A stretch of DNA of 31,613 bases from Caldifarciminota bacterium (GTDB lineage Bacteria > Hydrothermota > Tepidihabitantia > SM23-42). Under the pieces are notes generated by a model. The model saw only the letters and a list, made by a program, of their open reading frames with translations, had not been told where the DNA came from and did not search any database. Of this stretch, positions 16,237 to 23,131 are shown in pieces; the first letter of the stretch is position 1; each line of letters starts with the position of its first letter. The DNA lies in contig JAGMEL010000260.1 of the NCBI GenBank assembly GCA_023128195.1, positions 1-31,613 of the forward strand, given 5' to 3'. The translations under genes were made by a program, and so were the position numbers.

Positions 16237-17118
16237 TTAGTGAATTGGGTTTTGAAGTTTGGGATTTGTGCTGTGGAGTGGCTGCAACACTGCTTTTCCA
16301 CTTTCTTCGATTACATACGCAAACACCACATCAGGATCATGTTCAAAGATAAGTAACCACTTTTCTTTTATTGCCTGTTCTAATATCTCCTTCTTCTTTT
16401 CCACCACAGCAAGGGGAAACAGATCATACGCCGCAATATAAGGTATTTTTATATGGGATGCTGTAGGTATCAAATCGCCAAGATATATTGCTTTTTCACC
16501 CTTTGATTCGATTAAAACAGATTGGTGACCTTTGGTATGTCCATTTGTCATAATCATCTTTATTCCCGGTAGAACTTCATAATTACCATCAACCAACATG
16601 AGTTGTCCCGATTCTTTAACCGGCATAAAATTTTCTTTCAAGTAACTTGCCTTTGTTCTTTCATTGGAATCTGTTGCGTCAGACCATTCCTGTTTTTGAA
16701 CTATATATTTTGCGTTTGGAAAAGTAGGAATAAGTTTACCATCTTTTTTAATTGTATTCCCTCCGCAATGGTCAAAGTGGAGATGTGTATTGATCACAAA
16801 ATCAATATTCTCAGGTTTAAAGCCCATTCTATTCAAGGATTCAACAAAGGTAATGTCCCGGTCCATCTTGTAGATTTCCTTAAATCTATCCTTCAGTTTA
16901 TCGCCGATACCTGTATCTATCAATACGTTTCCTTCTGGAGTTTCAATTAATAAACAGTTAAGACTGAGTTCAACGCGGTTCAGCTCATCAACTGGTATCA
17001 GTTTATTCCACATCACCTTGGGCACAACCCCAAACATTGTACCACCATCAAGCCAGAATCTGCCGTCAGATATGATCGACAGTTCAAATTGTCCCAGTTT
17101 CACTGATTCAGAACTCAT
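16237..17118 (-). CDS. MBL-fold metallo-hydrolase
   Basis: The metallo-beta-lactamase fold is shown by HLHFDHCGG (metal ligands near residue 114-119), NGHTKGH, a GD in YLGDLIPTASH and a late FEHDP. This is the AHL-lactonase/glyoxalase II-like hydrolase subfamily of about 290 residues. The substrate is unknown; in this locus hydrolysis of a thioester or lactone is plausible but is inference. I use the ATG at 17118; an in-frame TTG lies two codons upstream and neither has a clear ribosome site. It sits between the B12-binding subunit gene and pccB, flanked by AACTTC repeats on both sides, which suggests it was inserted into the locus. Its last residues (NPKLQNPIH) come from repeat-like DNA. Confidence 0.82.
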   Translation of the reverse strand: MSSESVKLGQFELSIISDGRFWLDGGTMFGVVPKVMWNKLIPVDELNRVELSLNCLLIETPEGNVLIDTGIGDKLKDRFKEIYKMDRDITFVESLNRMGFKPENIDFVINTHLHFDHCGGNTIKKDGKLIPTFPNAKYIVQKQEWSDATDSNERTKASYLKENFMPVKESGQLMLVDGNYEVLPGIKMIMTNGHTKGHQSVLIESKGEKAIYLGDLIPTASHIKIPYIAAYDLFPLAVVEKKKEILEQAIKEKWLLIFEHDPDVVFAYVIEESGKAVLQPLHSTNPKLQNPIH

Positions 17119-17134
17119 AGACAATACTGCTTAA

Positions 17135-17337
17135 CGACCCTTCCTTATTCTCCTTATCTTCATAACTTCGTAACTTCATAACTTCCTAACTTCTAAACTT
17201 CCTAACTTCTATCTTTTCTCGTTTTTCTATCATCCAATCTTCATAACTTCTGTTTTTTCTTATCCTCATAACTTCTCATCTTCCTAACTTCTATTTTTTC
17301 TTATCTTCATAACTTCATAACTTCCTAACTTCTATTT
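17135..17337. repeat. Long ATAACTTCCTAACTTC-type repeat block
   Basis: About 190 bp of imperfect 10-nt words (TAACTTCATAACTTCCTAAC and variants, some interrupted by CTTATC or TTTTTCT). It occupies the gap upstream of the MBL gene and runs into the 3' end of the B12-binding subunit gene, whose AGA AGT TAG codons are one repeat word. Confidence 0.85.
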
Positions 17338-17777
17338 TTCCCAGTCTTCTTTTTTATCTTTTTTGTTTTCGTCTTTTTCGACTTAGCCCTGACATTCTCA
17401 TTTATCCAGTCAACTATCTCAGTTGTCGGTGTACCTGGCCCAAACATTTTCTTTACACCCTTCTTTTCGAGTTTTTTCATATCCTCTTCTGGGATTATAC
17501 CACCACCCGTAAGAATTATATCCTCTGCCCTTTTTTTCTTTAATAGATTGAGAACCTTTGGGAATATTGTCATATGAGCACCAGACAAGATTGAAAGACC
17601 AATAATATCAACATCTTCTTGAATTGCAGCCTCAACAATACTCTCGCAAGTCTGGTGCAGACCTGTATAAATAACTTCCATTCCAGCATCCCGCAGTGCA
17701 GCAGCAACAACCTTTGCTCCGCGATCATGTCCATCCAGTCCAGGTTTACCAATTATGACACGAATTTTCCTATCCAT
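17325..17777 (-). CDS. B12-binding small subunit of acyl-CoA mutase
   Basis: This 150-residue cobalamin-binding Rossmann-like domain supplies the lower axial His to adenosylcobalamin. The DxHxxG motif is D15-G-H17-D-R-G20, followed by SIL (62-64) and GGG (91-93), the standard base-off/His-on set. It matches the mutase C-terminal domain as a separate chain. The last 20 or so residues are very Lys-rich (RAKSKKTKTKKIKKK) and extend beyond the fold, apparently created by read-out into the adjacent AACTTC repeat. Good start (AAGGGGG). It follows icmA across array IV. As the only B12-binding domain in the window it may serve both mutases. Confidence 0.92.
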   Translation of the reverse strand: MDRKIRVIIGKPGLDGHDRGAKVVAAALRDAGMEVIYTGLHQTCESIVEAAIQEDVDIIGLSILSGAHMTIFPKVLNLLKKKRAEDIILTGGGIIPEEDMKKLEKKGVKKMFGPGTPTTEIVDWINENVRAKSKKTKTKKIKKKTGKNRS

Positions 17778-17798
17778 AAAACCCCCTTGATAAAAAAA

Positions 17799-18025
17799 CG
17801 CAGTATCATTACATTCGCAGTATCATCCGCCACGCAACATGGCGGATTCGCAGTATCGTTCCTAGCGGAACTCGCAGTATCACCTGCGGCTCGCCCTGTT
17901 CTTTCTTTGGCGAGTCCGACCAATGTCGGGACGATCCTGCGTCTCCTGCAAGTCCTGCCATTATCAATGGCGGGACGATCCTGCAAGCGTGTTTCGAGAT
18001 TTTTCGAGAAACGAAGCGATACTGC
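17799..18025. repeat. Mosaic palindrome array IV (icmA-B12 subunit gap)
   Basis: Linker A at 17799, 17816, 17849 and 17873; linker B at 17933 and 17977; perfect complement GATACTGC at 18018. Hairpins ATCCGCCA/TGGCGGAT, GTTCC/GGAAC (TAGC loop), CCGAC/GTCGG and GCCATT/AATGGC, plus a GTTTC/GAAAC hairpin near 17990-18012. The outermost A and its complement give the array inverted termini. It starts 5 nt after the icmA stop. Confidence 0.9.
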
Positions 18026-18030
18026 ATTGT

Positions 18031-19662
18031 TTAAAATATTATCGGTTCGTGATATTCACCAAATTCTTCTTTTAAAGTATTACACATTTCTCCAAGTGTA
18101 GCATATGCTTTCACACAATCAAGAATTTTTGGCATTAAATTTTCATCATTTGCTGCAGCCATACGAAGCCTTTTTAAGGTCTCCTTTACCTTCGCATTAT
18201 TACGTTCCTTCTTCACTTTTTTGAGTAATTTGACCTGATCTCTTTCAACCTCCTTAGATATCTTCAGAATTTCAATATTCACTTTTTCATCTTCTTTAAA
18301 TATATTTACACCAACATGAAACCTTTCTTTTCGTTCTAATTTCTTTTGATACTCATAGGCACTTCGAGATATCTCTCTTTGGAAAAACCCTTTGTCAATA
18401 GCTGCAACAACTCCGCCTAATTTATCAATTTTCTCAAAATATTCATACGCTCCCTTTTCCATCTCATCGGTCAAGGTCTCTATATAGTATGAACCACCTA
18501 ATGGGTCTATTGTATTTGCTACACCTGTTTCGCAAGCAATCAATTGTTGTGTCCGCAGAGCAATCTTTACTGCCTTCTCTGTAGGTAGTGCAAACGTTTC
18601 ATCCATTGAATTAGTATGAAGTGATTGCGTTCCGCCAAGAACTGCGGCAAATGCCTGGAACGCTGTGCGTATAATATTATTTTCAGGTTGCTGTGCAGTT
18701 AAAGTACAGCCCGCAGTTTGTGTATGAAATCTCATTAAATAAGACCGTGGGTTCTGAGCATTGTATTTGTTTTGCATCATACGTGCCCAAATCCTCCGTG
18801 CTGCACGGTATTTTGCAATCTCCTCAAAGAAATCCAAATGAGAATTAAAAAAGTGGGAGAGCCGTGGTGCAAATTTGTCGACTGACAACCCTGCCTTAAT
18901 ACCATATTCAACATAGGTAAACCCATTCTTCAAAGTAAAAGCAAGTTCCTGCAATGCTGTAGAACCAGCCTCCCTTATATGATAACCAGAAATAGAAATC
19001 GTATTCCATTTAGGGACATTATCAGAACAATACCCCATGATATCAGTAATGATACGCATAGACGGCTCTGGTGGATAAATCCATGTTTTTTGAGCCTGGT
19101 ACTCTTTGAGCATATCATTTTGAATTGTACCGGTTAATACATTTGTCGGCACTCCCTGCTTTTCTCCCACAGCAATATACATTGCCAGCAGTATTGCTGC
19201 CGGTGGGTTTATTGTCATCGAGGTTGATATTTTATCGAGCGGGATGCCATTAAATAGTATTTCCATATCTCGCAGTGTATCAATTGCAACACCACATTTA
19301 CCAACTTCGCCACAGGCGAACGCATCATCAGAATCACGACCATAGAGTGTAGGAAAGTCAAAAGCAACTGAAAGACCGGTCTGCCCATGTTTTAAAAGAT
19401 ACTTATACCGTTTGTTAGTATCTTTCGGCGTCCCAAACCCTGAGAATTGCCGCATTGTCCAGAGCCGACCACGATACATATTTGTATATACACCGCGGAC
19501 ATATGGAAATTCACCAGGATAACCCAGATCTCTATCATAATCAAAATCTTTAAGATCTTCATGTGTATACAGAGTTTTTATTGGTAGACCAGAAACCGTG
19601 GTAAACTCCTGGTCCCTCTCTTTACAGGTTTTGCTTTTTTTCTCCCAATCATCTTTTTTCAT
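18031..19662 (-). CDS. icmA: Isobutyryl-CoA mutase-type large subunit
   Basis: Adenosylcobalamin mutase barrel, 543 residues, without a B12 domain. Two residues that set specificity are of the isobutyryl type: F73 in RQFSGFG (Y89 in methylmalonyl mutase, F80 in IcmA) and Q191 in YQAQKTWIYPP (R207 and Q198 respectively), with catalytic H228. The spacings of 118 and 37 match. The region PTLYGRDSDDAFACGEVGK also resembles IcmA. It would interconvert isobutyryl-CoA and n-butyryl-CoA, linking valine to butyrate. The start is ATG 19662 with GTGGGGG upstream; a GTG inside that site is rejected. A B12 subunit gene follows and a MeaB-type GTPase gene precedes. Another branched acyl-CoA substrate is possible. 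Confidence 0.87.
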   Translation of the reverse strand: MKKDDWEKKSKTCKERDQEFTTVSGLPIKTLYTHEDLKDFDYDRDLGYPGEFPYVRGVYTNMYRGRLWTMRQFSGFGTPKDTNKRYKYLLKHGQTGLSVAFDFPTLYGRDSDDAFACGEVGKCGVAIDTLRDMEILFNGIPLDKISTSMTINPPAAILLAMYIAVGEKQGVPTNVLTGTIQNDMLKEYQAQKTWIYPPEPSMRIITDIMGYCSDNVPKWNTISISGYHIREAGSTALQELAFTLKNGFTYVEYGIKAGLSVDKFAPRLSHFFNSHLDFFEEIAKYRAARRIWARMMQNKYNAQNPRSYLMRFHTQTAGCTLTAQQPENNIIRTAFQAFAAVLGGTQSLHTNSMDETFALPTEKAVKIALRTQQLIACETGVANTIDPLGGSYYIETLTDEMEKGAYEYFEKIDKLGGVVAAIDKGFFQREISRSAYEYQKKLERKERFHVGVNIFKEDEKVNIEILKISKEVERDQVKLLKKVKKERNNAKVKETLKRLRMAAANDENLMPKILDCVKAYATLGEMCNTLKEEFGEYHEPIIF

Positions 19663-19674
19663 AAATACCCCCAC

Positions 19675-19840
19675 TTAATAAATTCCAAATCCCAAGCACC
19701 AAGAACCAAACAATAGCGGTTTGTTCGTTGTACGTTATTCGGCATCTTTCTCAATGTCTCTCTCGATATCGCAGTCTCGAGACAAGATGGAATTTCGAAA
19801 TGAGACAGCCGCCCGTTCTGAAACATAAAAAAACTGTTGT
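19675..19840. promoter_or_regulatory. meaB-icmA intergenic region with shared leader motif
   Basis: Contains the 17-nt leader motif at 19686-19702 also found upstream of pccB, a short palindrome GTCTCGAGAC near 19774-19783, and CGAAATTCC/GGAATTTCG-like symmetry around 19790. No gene and no mosaic array. A promoter cannot be assigned by eye. Confidence 0.35.
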
Positions 19841-20818
19841 TCATTTCCGTCTTGTCTGTGATTTAATAATCCCCTTGGCGATATTGCTAGCAATACGGTA
19901 TGGATTTAGTTTACGTTTGTAAACCTTATCAATCATTATTTTCAGCTCATCTTCTTTTATAATTTTTTCCTTGAGATGTGCTCTTATTTTTTCTTCAATC
20001 AATTCGTGTATTCGCAGCATCAATTTGCCCTTTCTTTCATCCTCAAGTTTACCACTCTTGTGTAAGTATGCTCTATGTGAATCTATTGCCGAAACGAGTT
20101 CTTCAATACCTTTATTTTCAGTCGCTATAGTCTTCAATATTGGAAAATGCCAACCCGCTTGCTTATCCCTTAGCTCAAAGGCAAATTTCAATTCCATAAT
20201 TAACCTATCACACCCCTCTCTGTCGCCTTTGTTCACGACGATGATATCTGCAATTTCCAAAAGTCCTGCCTTCATTGCCTGGATACTGTCTCCTGATTCC
20301 GGCACTAATATTACTACCGTAGTATCGCATACCTGGGCAATGTCCAGTTCAACCTGGCCTACTCCAATCGTCTCGATTAAAACATAATCCATGCCAGATG
20401 CATCAAGCACTAAGGCAGCATCCTTTGTCTTGCTCGCCAATCCCCCAAGGCTACCCCGTGATGCCATGCTTCTTATAAAAACATTTTTTTGTAGTGCCAA
20501 ATCAGTCATTCTAACACGGTCGCCAAGTAATGCACCGCCGGAAAACGGTGATGTAGGATCTACCGCAATAATACCAATCTTATTATTTTTCTCAAGCAGT
20601 TTTTTAGCAATTACATTTACAAGTGTAGACTTGCCCGCACCAGGTGGACCAGTAATTCCAATGTGATACGCCTTACCAGTATACGGAAAAATTGTCTCTA
20701 ATATCTTTGTGTTGGTATCATTTTCTACTGCGCTAATTGTCTGCGCAATAATTCTTTTGTCACCCTTTAATAATTTTTTTAAGGAATTCATTTTTATGCT
20801 TATATCTTCATTCTTCAT
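19841..20818 (-). CDS. meaB: MeaB/ArgK-type GTPase, chaperone of B12-dependent mutase
   Basis: G3E-family GTPase of 325 residues that gates cofactor loading and protects B12-dependent acyl-CoA mutases. Walker A is GPPGAGKST (57-65); further motifs are DPTSPFSGGALLGDRVRM, SRGSLGGLA (120-128), ETIGVGQVELD and base-specificity NKGD (196-199). The C terminus carries the dimerisation helices. Its ATG lies 11 bp inside the end of the flavodoxin gene, so the two are translationally coupled. Next downstream is icmA, so it most likely serves that mutase (MeaI-like), and perhaps also mcmA. Confidence 0.93.
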   Translation of the reverse strand: MKNEDISIKMNSLKKLLKGDKRIIAQTISAVENDTNTKILETIFPYTGKAYHIGITGPPGAGKSTLVNVIAKKLLEKNNKIGIIAVDPTSPFSGGALLGDRVRMTDLALQKNVFIRSMASRGSLGGLASKTKDAALVLDASGMDYVLIETIGVGQVELDIAQVCDTTVVILVPESGDSIQAMKAGLLEIADIIVVNKGDREGCDRLIMELKFAFELRDKQAGWHFPILKTIATENKGIEELVSAIDSHRAYLHKSGKLEDERKGKLMLRIHELIEEKIRAHLKEKIIKEDELKIMIDKVYKRKLNPYRIASNIAKGIIKSQTRRK

Positions 20819-21275
20819 TTATATTATCTGCTAATTCGCTAATGTTTGATTCCTTTATTCGTGAATAGTCATTTTTAATCTTCATTATTCTTTTCATGAG
20901 AAACCTGGTAAAAAAATTCAAATTTTCAAGAATTAATTCGCCGCCAAATAATTGTTTTGAGACTACATGGTTCAACAATTCTGCTGGAAAGGCTTTAGGT
21001 ATATATTCGGGATTATCTTCACCAGAGCAAATAAATACAGCAACTTTTTTCTTTAAAAGTTTGCCGAGATTATCCTCTGCAAATTTTGATAACTTTTTTT
21101 GAATTTTCCCTATATAAATAGACCCGCCAAGTATTACAGTATCAAAATTATCCAAATCCGGAAATTCTTCATTAACATTTGCCAATACTGTTTCGCCATT
21201 AAGTTTTTCCTTTAACATCTCAACGCATTTTTTTACAGTTCCGTGTTTTGTCGCATAAACAATCAGGTTCTTCAT
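20808..21275 (-). CDS. Flavodoxin-domain protein
   Basis: This 155-residue protein starts with an FMN phosphate loop, YATKHGTVKKCVEML, and has GGSIYIGKIQKKLSKF and FICSGEDN, typical of the flavodoxin/protoporphyrinogen-oxidase-like (HemG, Flavodoxin_5) family. HemG activity is not implied. Ribosome site GGGAGG before ATG. Its 3' end overlaps meaB by 11 bp, a tight link that suggests an electron-transfer role near the cobalamin enzymes, for example reduction of cob(II)alamin; that is inference. Just upstream is a copy of the 90-bp palindromic element. Confidence 0.8.
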   Translation of the reverse strand: MKNLIVYATKHGTVKKCVEMLKEKLNGETVLANVNEEFPDLDNFDTVILGGSIYIGKIQKKLSKFAEDNLGKLLKKKVAVFICSGEDNPEYIPKAFPAELLNHVVSKQLFGGELILENLNFFTRFLMKRIMKIKNDYSRIKESNISELADNINEE

Positions 21276-21292
21276 TTTTTCCTCCCGGTTAT

Positions 21293-21382
21293 GGGGTCAA
21301 ATCTCGACAATTGACAAACCAAAACATTATGATATAGACTTTGAGGCTTTGTTTAATTTGTCAAATGTCGAGATTTGACCCC
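21293..21382. repeat. 90-bp palindromic element P, copy 1
   Basis: Terminal inverted repeat GGGGTCAAATCTCGACA with a few more paired bases, around a 40-bp centre. Copy 2 (22588-22676) is almost identical but inverted, including the asymmetric centre (ATTATGATATAG and GAGGCTTTGTTTAA). No transposase inside: a MITE- or REP-like non-autonomous element. One end touches the stop codon of the broken GNAT gene (TAG then TGGGGTC). Confidence 0.9.
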
Positions 21383-21383
21383 A

Positions 21384-21776
21384 CTAGCCTTTATCATCAG
21401 AAAAACCAATCCTTCTATAAAATGAAATTGCGGATTTGTTTGATGCTTGTATTTGTAGGTTTATTTTTTCACAACCAAGTTCTCTTAATTCCTCTTCTGC
21501 TTTTTCCATCATAATACTGCCGATAGCTTTAAACCGACATTCAGGTAATACAGCTAAATAGTTAATCCAACCACGATGCCCATCATATCCTACCATAACA
21601 GTTGAAACAATGTGATCATGTGTAATTCCTACAAAAAAAAGTGCGGGTTGGAATTTTATTTTCATTACAATATCTTTTTTAGGATCATTTTGAGGAACAA
21701 CAAGATTTCAACTTTTCCACAGTTTAATAACCTCTAATTCATCACAGTTCTCATAAGGTCTAATGTAAAGTTGCAG
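21384..21776 (-). pseudogene. GNAT acetyltransferase (YpeA/RimI-like), start lost and nonsense codon
   Basis: Translation from a CTG at 21776 gives LQLYIRPYENCDELEVIKLW followed by KS, a TGA at 21708-21710, then NLVVPQNDPKKDI and a normal GNAT core (VMVGYDGHRGWINYLAVLP, acetyl-CoA loop at CRFKAIGS, SNKSAISFYRRIGF). In YpeA-type proteins the corresponding stretch reads W-x-x-C-G-L-x-x-P-x-N-D-P, so the TGA falls on the Cys. The expected ATG is a CTG behind an AAAGGA. Two lesions point to a pseudogene; a 93-residue product from the ATG at 21665 would lack the first strand and helices. The stop is joined to element P. Confidence 0.75.
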
Positions 21777-21847
21777 ATTTCCTTTTGGTCAATTCAGACA
21801 CCCTTCATTTACTTATCTTGCTCTCTATTTTTTGCTTTCCATAATCC

Positions 21848-22510
21848 TTATGGATTTTTTAATAATTCTTCGGTCGTGACTACTTTTGCGCCAATTTTCT
21901 CAAATTCCCATAATTTAACATTTCTTTTTTCCTCAGATTTTGCTGCGATTGCGTTGCTTATAACTGTCACTTCATAATTCCTATTAAGAGCAGCCTTGAC
22001 TGTCCTATCAACGCACGCCTCAGCATCCAATCCTGTTATGTAAACATGGTTGACCTTATTTGCTTTAAGAAAATTTTCAAATTCAGGATTCGAAAAAGAA
22101 TCCATCATATGTTTAATAAAATGATTCTTATTTATTATCTTGATGCGTGGATCTATCTGTGCACCTGGTGTGTCTTGTTCTAATGCTCCTTTAGTAAAGA
22201 TTTTTATTAAAAAACTCTTTTTATATTCGTGTGTTATGTAAATTACCAACAAACCAAGTTTTTCAGAATTTTCAATTATCAAATTAGTGTTTTCTATTAT
22301 CTGATCTGTCTGTTCTATATTATACACAGCTTTTCCATTCTTCTCAGTAAGATCTCTTTGAATATCAATTACTAACAGCGCGCTTTTTAGATTTTCATAG
22401 GACGGAATTTTTTCTCCTTTTGAAGCGGATGAAAATTTCATGTAAATGATTAACAGAATTATCATAACTATTACGATAATAATTAAGACGCTGATAATTA
22501 TTTTCCACAT
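21848..22510 (-). CDS. Membrane-anchored isochorismatase-family cysteine hydrolase
   Basis: The protein has an N-terminal membrane helix (about residues 3-24, rich in Ile/Val/Leu) followed by an isochorismatase-like domain. Catalytic residues are the Asp in LLVIDIQRD, a Lys in the KIINKNHFIKH stretch and the Cys in GLDAEACVDRT. Such enzymes hydrolyse amides or vinyl ethers (nicotinamide, carbamoylsarcosine, isochorismate); substrate unknown. The start is the ATG at 22510 with GGAGG 5 nt upstream; an earlier GTG overlaps that site and is rejected. The gene and the broken GNAT lie between inverted copies of element P, so the pair may have moved together. Confidence 0.82.
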   Translation of the reverse strand: MWKIIISVLIIIVIVMIILLIIYMKFSSASKGEKIPSYENLKSALLVIDIQRDLTEKNGKAVYNIEQTDQIIENTNLIIENSEKLGLLVIYITHEYKKSFLIKIFTKGALEQDTPGAQIDPRIKIINKNHFIKHMMDSFSNPEFENFLKANKVNHVYITGLDAEACVDRTVKAALNRNYEVTVISNAIAAKSEEKRNVKLWEFEKIGAKVVTTEELLKNP

Positions 22511-22530
22511 AAAAACCTCCACATATAAAT

Positions 22531-22580
22531 AAATACCTAAATGCCTAAAATACCTAAATACCTAAAAATAAATAAATGCC
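22531..22580. repeat. Octamer tandem repeat (CCTAAATA type)
   Basis: Several copies of AATACCTA/AATGCCTA upstream of the isochorismatase-like gene, directly beside element P copy 2. Confidence 0.75.
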
Positions 22581-22587
22581 AATTTCT

Positions 22588-22676
22588 GGGGTCAAATCTC
22601 GACATTTGACAAGTTAAACAAAGCCTCAAATCCTATATCATAATGTCCTGGTTTGTCAATTGTCGAGATTTGACCC
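22588..22676. repeat. 90-bp palindromic element P, copy 2 (inverted to copy 1)
   Basis: Reverse complement of copy 1 with only a few differences. Its right end joins the stop of the ICMT-like gene (TAG then TGGGTCA), mirroring copy 1 at the GNAT stop. The flanking CTGGGG also marks fragments at 25358, 26905 and 28403. Confidence 0.9.
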
Positions 22677-22677
22677 A

Positions 22678-23127
22678 CTACAGCCAACTTCTCACACGAT
22701 TTTTATAATCCAGATACTTTTGACCAAAGATTTGTTCTAATGCCCTTTCTTCATGGCGGATAAAAACTATCTGCATACTTATGAAAAAAGCAATTGGCAT
22801 AAGAAATGTAATTAATGACCCGAGAATAATTGCCACGCCCAAAAGAACAATTACCATGCCTAAATACATTGGATGACGGCTAAAACGAAACGGTCCTTCT
22901 AAAATCAATGCAGATGATTTTTCAAATGGTTTAACTGTTGTATTTTCCTTTTTGAATAAACCATCTGCCCACAGATTCAACCAGATTCCAATTCCTAATA
23001 ATAAAATTCCAATATATTTATATGGAGAACTAATTATCTGAATAACAGGCAATACAAAATGTAATAATATTACCAGTAGCAAAAATATCAGAAAATATGT
23101 CGGAGGTTCGAGTCTTCTTTTATTCAC
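22678..23127 (-). CDS. Isoprenylcysteine carboxyl methyltransferase-like membrane protein
   Basis: This 149-residue integral membrane protein has about four helices (around 12-30, 38-54, 88-106, 108-124) and the ICMT/PEMT signature RFSRHPMYLGM followed by EERALEQIFGQKYLDYKNRVRSWL. Family members methylate lipids, prenylcysteines or thiols with SAM; in bacteria the substrate is mostly unknown. GTG start 4 nt after the stop of the propeller gene, without a separate ribosome site, so it is probably translated by coupling. It ends directly at element P. Confidence 0.85.
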   Translation of the reverse strand: MNKRRLEPPTYFLIFLLLVILLHFVLPVIQIISSPYKYIGILLLGIGIWLNLWADGLFKKENTTVKPFEKSSALILEGPFRFSRHPMYLGMVIVLLGVAIILGSLITFLMPIAFFISMQIVFIRHEERALEQIFGQKYLDYKNRVRSWL

Positions 23128-23131
23128 TGAT

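Noticed and set aside
10123..18025. CGCAGTATC arrays as CRISPR
   Set aside because: The repeated part is only 8-9 nt, spacing is irregular, the intervening sequences are palindromic and shared between arrays, and no cas genes are present.
19659..19844. Small minus-strand frame between meaB and icmA
   Set aside because: No ribosome site, overlaps both neighbours' control regions, and its sequence is partly filler repeat.
19663..21290. Cobalamin riboswitch upstream of meaB or icmA
   Set aside because: I found no GCCACTG-type B12 box or fitting structure in the short gaps upstream of these genes.
21293..21382. Element P as an intrinsic terminator
   Set aside because: Arms are long but the loop is about 40 nt, there is no T-run on either strand, and the same sequence occurs in both orientations; a dispersed repeat fits better.
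21708..21710. Selenocysteine codon in the GNAT
   Set aside because: Not called as such because the start codon is also lost and no clear SECIS-like hairpin follows; kept only as an alternative in the findings.
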